From Nocardioides panzhihuensis (lineage in GTDB: Bacteria > Actinomycetota > Actinomycetes > Propionibacteriales > Nocardioidaceae), in contig NZ_JACBZR010000001.1 of NCBI RefSeq assembly GCF_013408335.1, forward strand, positions 5,419,501 to 5,483,500: 64,000 nucleotides of DNA, given 5' to 3'. The notes under the pieces are model-generated. The model was not told where the DNA came from and made no database searches. It worked only from the letters and a program-made list of their open reading frames with translations. Within the stretch, counting starts at the first letter, position 1; every line of letters starts with the position of its first letter. Positions 30,090 through 37,352 of the stretch are shown piece by piece. The translations under genes were made by a program, and so were the position numbers.

Positions 30090-30655
30090 GGCCGCCTCCG
30101 CAGCGGCACGAAGCGGTACCAGCCATGACCGCTCACTCGCACCTCGCCTGTCGCGGACCGCTCCACGAGCGTCATCAGCCCGGCGACCGGGATCACCATC
30201 CGACCCGGCGCAGCGAGCTGGTCCACCAGCTCGGGCGGCAGCTCCTCGGCCTCGGCGGAGACGAGGATGCGATCGTACGCAGCGTCCTCGGGCCACCCGA
30301 GGACACCGGGTGTCGCCCGCTCGATACGGGCCCACGGCTGGTCGGTCGCGGCCAGGTTCCGGCGGCCGAACCTGACCAGAGAGGGCTCCAGCTCGACCCC
30401 GACGACACTCCCCTCGGGACCGGTCAGGTGGGCGAGCAGCGCGGTGGACCAGCCTGAGCCCGAGCCGACGTCGAGCACCGCGTCGCCCGGCGCGACCTCG
30501 AGGAGACGGAGCATGTCGGCCACCGTTCGTGGCTGCGAGTTGGTCTGCCCTTGGCCGATGGGGAGCGGCTGGTCGAAGGCCGCGTTGCCACGCATCTCGC
30601 GAGGGAGGAAGCCCTCTCGCGGGACGGCTGCAAATGCATCCAGGACCGGGTCCAC
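30086..30655 (-). CDS. Protein-L-isoaspartate O-methyltransferase family protein
   Basis: About 189 residues, a class I SAM-dependent methyltransferase of PCMT type: AFAAVPREGFLP, then QPLPIGQGQTNSQPRTVADML, DAVLDVGSGSGWSTALLAHL (SAM motif I) and GVELEPSLVRFG. PCMT repairs isoaspartyl residues in damaged proteins; this homologue could have another substrate. An upstream start at 30721 would lengthen it by 22 residues but leaves only 17 bases to the divergent gene and is encoded by an inverted repeat, so GTG 30655 is chosen with moderate confidence. The ribosome site is not clear for either start. Confidence 0.8.
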   Translation of the reverse strand: MDPVLDAFAAVPREGFLPREMRGNAAFDQPLPIGQGQTNSQPRTVADMLRLLEVAPGDAVLDVGSGSGWSTALLAHLTGPEGSVVGVELEPSLVRFGRRNLAATDQPWARIERATPGVLGWPEDAAYDRILVSAEAEELPPELVDQLAAPGRMVIPVAGLMTLVERSATGEVRVSGHGWYRFVPLRRRP

Positions 30656-30674
30656 ACCTCCAGTCAAGCACCGC

Positions 30675-30726
30675 AGAGCGCGTTCGGGAACCCGGATGCG
30701 CCGCCCCGGATTCCCGAACACGCTCT
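30675..30726. repeat. Imperfect 21-bp inverted repeat between divergent genes
   Basis: Arms AGAGCGCGTTCGGGAA-CCCGG and CCGG-ATTCCCGAACACGCTCT match at 19 of 21 positions around a ten-base centre. It overlaps the -10 (TAGTGT, 30726-30731) of the enoyl-CoA hydratase gene and could be an operator. Confidence 0.6.
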
Positions 30727-30738
30727 AGTGTCTGCCCC

Positions 30739-31506
30739 ATGACTGAGTCGCCTGAAACCCCTGCTGAGCTCGTCCACCTCGACGTCGCCGATGGAGTCGC
30801 CACCATCACCCTCGACTCGCCGGCCAACCGGAACGCGCTCTCTCGCCAGCTGGTCACGGAGCTGTTCGAGGCCCTGCACACGGCCGACAAGGACTCCTCG
30901 GTCAAGGCGGTTGTGCTTCAGGCCACGGGCACCGTCTTCTGCTCCGGCGCCGACCTCTCCGAGGCCGCCACGGTGCCGATGGAGGAGGGCACCCGTGGGA
31001 TCGTACGTCTCCAGCGCACCATCGTCGCCCTGACCAAGCCCGTCGTGGCCAAGGTCCAGGGACCGGTGCGCGCGGGTGGTCTCGGCCTCGTGGCCGCCGC
31101 CGACATCGCGATCGCCGCCGACACCGTCTCCTTCGCGCTCACCGAAGTTCGGCTCGGCCTGGCCCCTGCTGCGATCTCGCTCTCGATCCTGCCCCGGATC
31201 GACTCCCGCGCGGCCTCCCGCTACTTCCTCACCGGCGACAAGTTCGACGCCGCCGAGGCCGCCCGCATCGGCATCCTGACCGCCGCCGTCCCCGCCGCCT
31301 CGCTCGACGACGAGGTCGCCGCCATCACCTCGTCGCTGCTCGAGGGCTCCCCGCAGGGTCTGCGCGAGACCAAGCGCCTCATGGTCCGCGGCCTGGTCGA
31401 GCACATCGACGCCGGCGGCGAGGAGATGGCCGCGATGTCGGCCCGCCTCTTCGGCTCCGACGAGGCCCGTGAGGCGATGACCGCCTTCCTGACCCGCAAG
31501 AAGTAG
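30739..31506 (+). CDS. Enoyl-CoA hydratase/isomerase family protein
   Basis: A 255-residue crotonase: DGVATITLDSPANRNALS at the N-terminus, CSGADLSEAA oxyanion loop, then KPVVAKVQGPVRAGGLGLVAA and FALTEVRLGLAPAAIS in the active-site region, and a helical trimerisation C-terminus. Crotonases hydrate or isomerise enoyl-CoA. The usual glutamate pair is partly present (Glu in TEVRLG). It lies alone, 3 kb from the carboxylase operon, and could supply the missing hydratase step there (speculative). The ATG is seven bases after TAGTGT, so it is probably leaderless. Confidence 0.88.
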   Translation: MTESPETPAELVHLDVADGVATITLDSPANRNALSRQLVTELFEALHTADKDSSVKAVVLQATGTVFCSGADLSEAATVPMEEGTRGIVRLQRTIVALTKPVVAKVQGPVRAGGLGLVAAADIAIAADTVSFALTEVRLGLAPAAISLSILPRIDSRAASRYFLTGDKFDAAEAARIGILTAAVPAASLDDEVAAITSSLLEGSPQGLRETKRLMVRGLVEHIDAGGEEMAAMSARLFGSDEAREAMTAFLTRKK

Positions 31507-31562
31507 CCCGAGAAAACAGGAGCGGGTTTGAGGCAACCATCCTGGCCACTCACACGGTCAGG

Positions 31563-32096
31563 ATGGGCATGACGATGGATGCCATCGCGCCGACCAGGCG
31601 CGAGCGTGAGGTGAGCGTCGCCACGGTCGACTTCGACGACTTCGTGGCGGCGCGATCGGGTGCGTTGCTGCGTACCGCTTTTCTCCTCACGCGTGACCAC
31701 GCGCTCGCCGAGGATCTGCTTCAGACGGCTTTGGCCAAGGCGTGGTTCGCCTGGCCGAAGATCGAGAACCACGAGGCGTATCTCCGCAGGATCCTCGTCA
31801 ACACCTACACCTCGTGGTGGCGACGGAAGTGGAACGGCGAGCAGCCCACCCTGGAGCTCGTCGAAAGGTCCGTCGACCACCCCGAGGAGGGCGCCCACGA
31901 TCTGTGGACCGCTCTCGGGCGGCTGCCGCGGCGGCAGCGCGCCGTCGTCGTGCTCCGCTATTTCGAGGACCTCACCGAAGCCCAGACGGCCGGGATCCTC
32001 GGCTGTTCGGTCGGCACCATCAAGTCCCAGACGTCCAAGGCCCTCGCCAAGCTCCGCATCGATCCCGCCCTTGCTCCGGTCCAGGAGGAGAACTGA
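31563..32096 (+). CDS. ECF RNA polymerase sigma factor (SigE-family type)
   Basis: A 177-residue sigma-70 family factor with region 2 (FLLTRDHALAEDLLQTALAKAW) and region 4 (LPRRQRAVVVLRYFEDLTEAQ, then GCSVGTIKSQTSKALAKLR), and no region 1 or 3, as for ECF factors. The length and the YTSWWRRKWNGEQPT segment fit the actinobacterial SigE family. Such factors direct polymerase to stress-type promoters under control of a membrane partner. The next gene starts inside its stop codon (TGATG) and encodes a single-pass membrane protein likely to be that partner. A start at GTG 31614 is possible. Confidence 0.9.
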   Translation: MGMTMDAIAPTRREREVSVATVDFDDFVAARSGALLRTAFLLTRDHALAEDLLQTALAKAWFAWPKIENHEAYLRRILVNTYTSWWRRKWNGEQPTLELVERSVDHPEEGAHDLWTALGRLPRRQRAVVVLRYFEDLTEAQTAGILGCSVGTIKSQTSKALAKLRIDPALAPVQEEN

Positions 32097-33412
32097 TGAA
32101 CACCATCGAAGACCTCCGTACGACGCTGGCTTCTCACGCTGAGCAGTCCGACGCTCCGGTGGTGGCGCGCACCAGGGCCATCCGCGCGCGGATCCGGCAG
32201 GTCCGTATGCGGCGGCGGGCAGCTGCTGCTGCCGTCGTTGCGGCCGCGGTCGCGACCGTGGGCCTGGCGGTACTGATGCCCAACCCTGAGCGCGTACCCG
32301 TGGCCGGGCTGCCAGAAGAGGTGAAGGCTCTGCACTTCACGTACGAGCTCGCCGATACCGAAGCGCTCGAGATCGGTGCAGGTCGGGAGCAGATCAAGGT
32401 GCCCCTTCCTGGCGGCGACGGCTATTGGGGGGTCGTCGTACGAGGAAACGGCCTGGAGACCGGCGCCGCCACGGTCTTCATCAACGGCGAGCCCGTGCTG
32501 CGGATCAGGGGCGATGAGCGTTCGGCGCTCTACCCGATCCCGTTCCATGCGGGCGGTCACATCACGGTGAAGGTGGACGACGCCGCGGATGACGGGGAGG
32601 TTTCGCTGGGCATCTACGAGAGGACCGGGGCCGTAGCGGGTGATGCCCTCAGCTACGCGGGCCGGATGTTTCCGGCGACCTTCGGCGGCGCGAGACTCAT
32701 CGGTGGCGAGTTCGGCGATCCGGACGACACGGTGGTCCGGTACTGGTTCCGCGCCACCGGTCGTCCGATCACGGTGGCGCCCGTCTGCCTGGACCCGACC
32801 GGGACCTTCCAGGTCCGCTACCAGCTCGACGGCAGGGATGTTGGCGGCGGCGACTGCAGCGACGAGTCACTCGACCCTTCGATGCCCGACCTGGCGATCA
32901 GCAACCAGTGGCAGCCGGGTGAGCTGTCTCCGGGGCGTCACACGGTGACGCTTGTCGCCACGCGCCGCGACGGATCGACCGGTCCGCCCGAGGGCTTTGC
33001 TGTTCTCATGGGGATCGCCGTCTACGAGGAAGGTGAGCAGGTCCACCTGGGGGCGACGGACATCGACAAGGTCACCGAGCAGAACGGTCGGCGTTGGCAG
33101 GTGGACCGGGTCATCCCGATCTCGAAGTCCCGCGCGTTCTCCACCGAGGTGGCCACCGGAGACCGACCTGCGCTGGTCGGCTTCCAGACGTGCGGCCGCA
33201 CCGTCACTGCCTACGCGAGGGCCCAGAGCTCGGGCCGGCGCACGGACGACTCGACCTCGATGGACAGCACCGGAGGGTGCGGCTACACGGTCGGTGACGA
33301 GCTGCTGGCGTACGACACGTACGACGTCACCCTCGAAACGAGCAAGGACGACCTCGCGAAGGGCGACGAGTCCTTCGACGGAGCGTTGGTGGTCTACCGC
33401 CCAGTCGACTGA
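32096..33412 (+). CDS. Single-pass membrane protein, probable partner of the ECF sigma factor
   Basis: A 438-residue protein. Residues 1-40 are cytoplasmic and helical (TIEDLRTTLASHAEQ), followed by a basic MRRRAAAAAVVAAAVATVGLAVL membrane helix at about 41-62. The large remainder is outside the cell and looks beta-rich, with paired cysteines (VCLDPTG, GGDCSDE, FQTCGRT, GGCGYT). No family was recognised. Translation is coupled to the sigma factor (TGATG), and this layout is typical for SigE-family operons, where the membrane protein is thought to sense or anchor. A classical anti-sigma zinc motif (HxxxCxxC) is not present in the short cytoplasmic part. Confidence 0.75.
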   Translation: MNTIEDLRTTLASHAEQSDAPVVARTRAIRARIRQVRMRRRAAAAAVVAAAVATVGLAVLMPNPERVPVAGLPEEVKALHFTYELADTEALEIGAGREQIKVPLPGGDGYWGVVVRGNGLETGAATVFINGEPVLRIRGDERSALYPIPFHAGGHITVKVDDAADDGEVSLGIYERTGAVAGDALSYAGRMFPATFGGARLIGGEFGDPDDTVVRYWFRATGRPITVAPVCLDPTGTFQVRYQLDGRDVGGGDCSDESLDPSMPDLAISNQWQPGELSPGRHTVTLVATRRDGSTGPPEGFAVLMGIAVYEEGEQVHLGATDIDKVTEQNGRRWQVDRVIPISKSRAFSTEVATGDRPALVGFQTCGRTVTAYARAQSSGRRTDDSTSMDSTGGCGYTVGDELLAYDTYDVTLETSKDDLAKGDESFDGALVVYRPVD

Positions 33413-33507
33413 TGCCTGACCGACGGGTCGCGCTGTCCCCCGCACGGGGGAGCGGCTTCCCCCGACGGCGGGATCCGCCCGGCGTACGGCGTCGCGACGC
33501 TGGACAC

Positions 33508-34056
33508 ATGACAGAACTCGACACCCGAACGACCCTCTTCCCGCCAGCGCCGCCGCGAAGCCAGCGCGTGCTGGCCCACGTCATCGCGCTGCTGACACTG
33601 CCGTCCGGCCTGTGGCGGGTCGCCTTCGTGATCGGGCTGCCGGTCACGGCTGCCGGCGGGCTCGCGATGCTGACGACGCTTGAGCGGATCCAGCTCGTGG
33701 GGCTCTCGCTCTTCGTCGAGGTGTTGGCGCTGCTCGCGCTGGGACTGGTGCAGCGGTGGGGCGAGGTCGTGCCCGGCTGGGTGCCGGTCCTGCGAGGCCG
33801 GGCGGTGCCCCGGCTGGTGGCCACCGTCCCGGCGATGCTCGGCGCGCTCGCCCTCACCTACATGTGGACCCTCGCCGCGGTGAGGTTCGCCGACCAGGTC
33901 GGCGACGGATCCCTCGACTGGATGTGGCCGGAGACGTGGCAGAAGACGCTCCTGGTCGTCTGCTATCTGCCGCTGGTCGCCTGGGGGCCGCTGCTCGCGG
34001 TGCTGACCGTGGGCTACCACCTGCGTCGCGGACGTCAGCACGGCCCGATCAGCTGA
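33508..34056 (+). CDS. Small polytopic membrane protein of unknown function
   Basis: About 182 residues with four predicted membrane helices: VLAHVIALLTLPSGLWRVAF, LVGLSLFVEVLALLALGLV, LVATVPAMLGALALTYMW and TLLVVCYLPLVAWGPLLAVL. The polar start (MTELDTRTTLFPP) and a short basic C-terminus follow the positive-inside rule. No family was recognised, though similar four-helix proteins are common in actinobacteria. An upstream ATG at 33412 overlaps the preceding stop, but the extra 32 residues are arginine-rich and of poor quality, so 33508 is preferred. Confidence 0.65.
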   Translation: MTELDTRTTLFPPAPPRSQRVLAHVIALLTLPSGLWRVAFVIGLPVTAAGGLAMLTTLERIQLVGLSLFVEVLALLALGLVQRWGEVVPGWVPVLRGRAVPRLVATVPAMLGALALTYMWTLAAVRFADQVGDGSLDWMWPETWQKTLLVVCYLPLVAWGPLLAVLTVGYHLRRGRQHGPIS

Positions 34057-34106
34057 TGACCCGCGTGTGCCGCTGATTCCCTGGTCGGGGGTAGAGTTGT
34101 CTCCTT

Positions 34107-34132
34107 GCCGTGCGCCATGGGGGGCGCACGGC
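34107..34132 (+). promoter_or_regulatory. Hairpin in the leader of the HelR-like gene
   Basis: GCCGTGCGCC pairs perfectly with GGCGCACGGC over a six-base ATGGGG loop. A short T-run (ATCTTTTTG) follows 10-15 bases later, then the ribosome site GGGGGAA. TAGAGT at 34092-34097 may be the -10. The arrangement could be an attenuator or operator. Confidence 0.5.
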
Positions 34133-34165
34133 GGGTGTGGATCTTTTTGACGGGGGAACATCCAG

Positions 34166-36355
34166 TTGAACGACAAGCTGGCTGAGCGCGAGATCGCTCA
34201 GGAGCAGAGCTTCGTAGATCGCGTCTACCTCCAGCTGATGGAGTCGGCGCGCGCTGCGCAGGAGCTTGCCAAGGAGGGCCGTGACCGCGGTCGTCTGGGG
34301 CACGAAGGCGGGTTGGTCGAGCGCGACGCGTTCGCCTACCAGGCGGCGCGACGCATCGCGCAGCTCGATGCTGCTCATGAGGGCTTGGTCTTCGGCCGCC
34401 TCGACATCGACCCCGGGATCGACCCGAAGCCCCGTTACGTCGGTCGTATCGGCCTGCGCGACGCCGAGCGTGACTCGCTGCTGATCGACTGGCGGGCGCC
34501 GGCCGCCGCCGTCTTCTACCAGGCCACCGCCGTCGAACCGCGGTCCGTGATCAGGCGCCGGGTGCTCCGGTCCGAGGGCCAGAACGTGGTCGGTGTCGAG
34601 GACGAGCTGCTGGACGCGGACGCCCTCGAACGCTCCGGCGCCGACCTGCCGATCGTCGGCGAGGGTGCGCTCATGGCCCAGCTCAGCCGTGCCCGCGACC
34701 GCACGATGCACTCCATCGTCGCGACCATCCAGGCCGAGCAGGACAAGGCCATTCGCGCACCGGGCAAGGGCGTGACCACGATCTCCGGTGGTCCGGGCGT
34801 GGGCAAGACCGTCGTGGCTCTTCACCGGGCCGCCTACCTGCTCTACACCGAGCGTCGCCGTTACGAGTCCGGTGGCGTGCTCATCATCGGCCCGAGCGGC
34901 GTGTTCATGCGTTACATCGAGCGCGTGCTGCCCTCCCTCGGCGAGACCGCCGTGGCGCTGCGCTCGCTGGGCGAGGTCGTCGACGGCGTACGCGCGACCT
35001 GGCACAACGACTCTGCTGTCGCCGACGTCAAGGGGTCCTCGCGGATGGCCGAGGTGCTGAGGCGTGCCGCGCGTCAGCAGGCGCCTGGTTCGCCTCGCGA
35101 GTTCAAGGTCTTCTACCGCGACGACTCGCTGCGTCTGGACGGGAAGCGGCTCGGTGAGCTGCGCCGCCAGCTGATGAGCCAGGGCCGCCGCAACCAGCAG
35201 CTGCGCCGCGTACCTCAGCTGCTCCTCGACCTCCTCTGGCGTCAGGTACGCGGCGACCGCGGTCGCGAGCGAGGTCGTGAGGCGTTCAACGACGAGATGC
35301 TCGACCACCCCGCCTTCCTCGAGTTCGCCGCTGCCTGGTGGCCGGCGCTGGAGGCGCGCGAGGTGCTCGGCTGGCTGCGCGAGCCCGAGTTCCTCTCCCG
35401 CGTCGCCGAGGGAATCCTGACGTACGACGAGCAGCAGCTGCTCCTCAAGTCGTGGGCCGGACGTGGGCTGACCGACGCGGATCTGGCCATCGAGGACATC
35501 CCGCTGCTCGACGAGCTCCGCTACGCCCTCGGCGATGTTCCCGAGCAGGTCGCCGACGAGCGCGACGCAGACCAGAGCGGCATCGACATCGCCGAGCTGA
35601 TGACCGCCTCCGACCGTGAGTTCGCCTCCGGCCGCGGCTGGCGTCCGCCGACCTACCGCATCGACGACGACCCGTTCGCCCACATCCTCATCGACGAGGC
35701 CCAGGACCTCACCCCGATGCAGTGGCGGATGGTCGGTCGCCGGGGACGTACGGCCTCCTGGACCATCGTCGGCGACCCCGCCCAGTCCTCGTGGCCGGTG
35801 CCTGCCGAGTCCGAGGCGGAGCGGGCCAAGGCGCTGGAGGGCAAGGCCGTCCACGCGTTCCACCTGTCGACGAACTACCGCAACTCGGCCGAGATCTACT
35901 CCTTCGCAGCCGCCTACGCCGAGCGGGTCGGCCTCGATGCCGACCTGCCGACCGCGGTCCGCTCCACCGGCGTCGAGCCGCAGGTCATCGAGCATGCGGT
36001 CGACCTGGAGAAGGCGACCCGGGAGGCGGTCGGTGAGATCGCGGCGCAGGTCAGCGGCACCATCGGCATCGTGGTCCCGGTCGCGCGGCGCTCCGAGGTC
36101 AACTCGTGGCTGGCGTCCTGGTCGGAGTTCGCAGCCGATGCTCCCAGCGCAGCCGCCTCCGCTGCCGACCCGACCTCGGTGCCCTCCGGCGAGGACCGCA
36201 TCGTCGTCCTCACCGGCCTGGACACCAAGGGCCTCGAGTTCGACGGCATCGCCGTGGTCAGCCCCGAGGAGATCGAGCGCGAGTCGGCCACCGGACGCGC
36301 CACGCTCTACGTCGTCCTCACCCGAGCCACCCAGCTGCTGACCACCGTCTCCTGA
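34166..36355 (+). CDS. HelD/HelR-type RNA polymerase recycling motor ATPase
   Basis: A 729-residue superfamily 1 helicase-like protein. The N-terminal helical arm (residues 1-75, QSFVDRVYLQLMESARAAQEL) would enter the RNA polymerase secondary channel. Then PRYVGRIGLRDAE and LLIDWRAPAAAVFY are hallmark HelD segments. Walker A is GGPGVGKT at residues 208-215, Walker B ILIDEAQDLTPMQWRM, and the C-terminal motor ends RATLYVVLTRATQLL. HelD-class proteins strip stalled polymerase from DNA and, in actinobacteria (HelR), can remove rifampicin from it. The length matches actinobacterial HelD. The TTG start has GGGGGAA upstream. A hairpin in the leader suggests regulation. Confidence 0.88.
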   Translation: MNDKLAEREIAQEQSFVDRVYLQLMESARAAQELAKEGRDRGRLGHEGGLVERDAFAYQAARRIAQLDAAHEGLVFGRLDIDPGIDPKPRYVGRIGLRDAERDSLLIDWRAPAAAVFYQATAVEPRSVIRRRVLRSEGQNVVGVEDELLDADALERSGADLPIVGEGALMAQLSRARDRTMHSIVATIQAEQDKAIRAPGKGVTTISGGPGVGKTVVALHRAAYLLYTERRRYESGGVLIIGPSGVFMRYIERVLPSLGETAVALRSLGEVVDGVRATWHNDSAVADVKGSSRMAEVLRRAARQQAPGSPREFKVFYRDDSLRLDGKRLGELRRQLMSQGRRNQQLRRVPQLLLDLLWRQVRGDRGRERGREAFNDEMLDHPAFLEFAAAWWPALEAREVLGWLREPEFLSRVAEGILTYDEQQLLLKSWAGRGLTDADLAIEDIPLLDELRYALGDVPEQVADERDADQSGIDIAELMTASDREFASGRGWRPPTYRIDDDPFAHILIDEAQDLTPMQWRMVGRRGRTASWTIVGDPAQSSWPVPAESEAERAKALEGKAVHAFHLSTNYRNSAEIYSFAAAYAERVGLDADLPTAVRSTGVEPQVIEHAVDLEKATREAVGEIAAQVSGTIGIVVPVARRSEVNSWLASWSEFAADAPSAAASAADPTSVPSGEDRIVVLTGLDTKGLEFDGIAVVSPEEIERESATGRATLYVVLTRATQLLTTVS

Positions 36356-36367
36356 CGGCCCATCGCC

Positions 36368-36460
36368 GAGTCGGCTCATCTTGACGCCGCGAGGGGTCGA
36401 GTCGGCTCATCGTGACGAGATCGAGGGTCGAGTCGGCGCGTCATGACGCGCCGACTCGGC
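36368..36460. repeat. Palindromic repeat family B, copy 2, with perfect 28-bp palindrome
   Basis: Contains GAGTCGGCTCATCTTGACG, then GAGTCGGCTCATCGTGACGAG, then a perfect 28-bp palindrome at 36430-36457 (GAGTCGGCGCGTCA and its complement). It lies between the convergent HelR-like and nucleotidyltransferase genes. Same family as 156-214. Confidence 0.85.
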
Positions 36461-36467
36461 GAATGTC

Positions 36468-37112
36468 TCAGAGGGCCGAGATCCAGGGGTGGCCGGGCAA
36501 GTTCTGTTCGAGCGCGCTTCTCAGCCAGCGGCGTCGGTGGCCGTCGAGCAGCGGGAGGGTGTTGTCGAAGTCGAGCTGGTCCTTCGTACGCAGCCCTGGT
36601 GCCTTGTAGAGGAGCTGGATCTCGGGCTGCAGGTAGCGGATCCCGTCGCGCTCCCAGACCGCCTCGGACATCGGCATCCGGATCGACTCGTCTCGCCGGT
36701 AGACCCACTCGTCGGCAGTGCCCGGGTTGAGCAGCAGGTCGTACTCCCATGGATCCTGAGCGCTCCGTCGCGTCCAGACCTGACCCTCGGTCTCCCAGAG
36801 AACATCGTCCGCAGCACCGTCGGGATCGTCGTCGGGGAGCAGCGGCCGCAGCGCCGTGGTGCCGGCCGCCCAGACGTCGAACCGGCCCGCGAGGTGCTTT
36901 CGCAGCGCAGCGAGCTCGCTGCGGAGCACACAGGTGTCGGTGTCCTCGTGGTCGCGCTCGACGCCGGTGAACGCTTCGATCGCCCATCCACCGGCGACCC
37001 ACCAGGTGCCCGGATAGCCGTTGAAGAGAGCGGCCACGTCGACCGGGGTATGCGTGGCCCAGGGGCCGTAGAGCCGCTCGAACTCGTCGTTACTCAGATC
37101 GTTGACGCTCAC
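36468..37112 (-). CDS. Nucleotidyltransferase-fold protein (aminoglycoside adenylyltransferase-like)
   Basis: A 214-residue protein. It has the short nucleotidyltransferase signature WWVAGGWAIEAFTG, followed by DHEDTDTCVLRSEL where the acidic residues would bind metal, as in ANT(2'')-like and related proteins. Later segments WEYDLLLNPG and IRYLQPEIQLLYKAPG, with KDQLDFDNTLPLL, also fit that group. Members modify aminoglycosides or act on unknown small molecules; resistance function cannot be claimed. It is divergent from the PhzE-like gene, with a striking 47-bp palindrome between them. Confidence 0.78.
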   Translation of the reverse strand: MSVNDLSNDEFERLYGPWATHTPVDVAALFNGYPGTWWVAGGWAIEAFTGVERDHEDTDTCVLRSELAALRKHLAGRFDVWAAGTTALRPLLPDDDPDGAADDVLWETEGQVWTRRSAQDPWEYDLLLNPGTADEWVYRRDESIRMPMSEAVWERDGIRYLQPEIQLLYKAPGLRTKDQLDFDNTLPLLDGHRRRWLRSALEQNLPGHPWISAL

Positions 37113-37138
37113 CCGCGAAGCCTCGCGACGGACCTACG

Positions 37139-37185
37139 CAAGCCGATGACACTTTGTGAACGGTTCACAAAGTGTCATCGGCTTG
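37139..37185. repeat. Perfect 23-bp-arm palindrome in a 240-base intergenic gap
   Basis: Arms of 23 bases (outer CAAGCCGATGACAC, inner TTTGTGAAC) are perfect complements around a single G at 37162. The remaining gap (37186-37352) shows no gene; it holds only the promoter of the PhzE-like gene. The palindrome could be a strong operator, a terminator or a mobile repeat. Confidence 0.9.
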
Positions 37186-37340
37186 TGAAGTGCCCGGTGA
37201 GGGGTCAGCCGACGGAGGGTTTGGCGTCGGCGAGGACGTGCGGGCCGGACCCCTGGTCAACGGATCCAGGGCACCGCGGGGTTGCACGGCAGCCGGCATT
37301 TCACCAGCCGAACGAATGGTTCAGGTGCGAGCGGGCGGAT

Positions 37341-37346
37341 TAGGCT
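37341..37346 (+). promoter_or_regulatory. -10 element of the PhzE-like gene (leaderless)
   Basis: TAGGCT lies six bases before the ATG at 37353, and no ribosome site is present, so a leaderless transcript is likely. Confidence 0.45.
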
Positions 37347-37352
37347 CATCCC

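Noticed and set aside
34107..34132. Rifamycin-associated element before the HelR-like gene
   Set aside because: The inverted repeat GCCGTGCGCC/GGCGCACGGC does not match the published element as remembered, so only a generic hairpin is claimed.
34049..36379. A 776-codon frame antisense to the HelR-like gene
   Set aside because: Composition is typical of a shadow frame; the plus strand has Walker A, Walker B and HelD-specific motifs.
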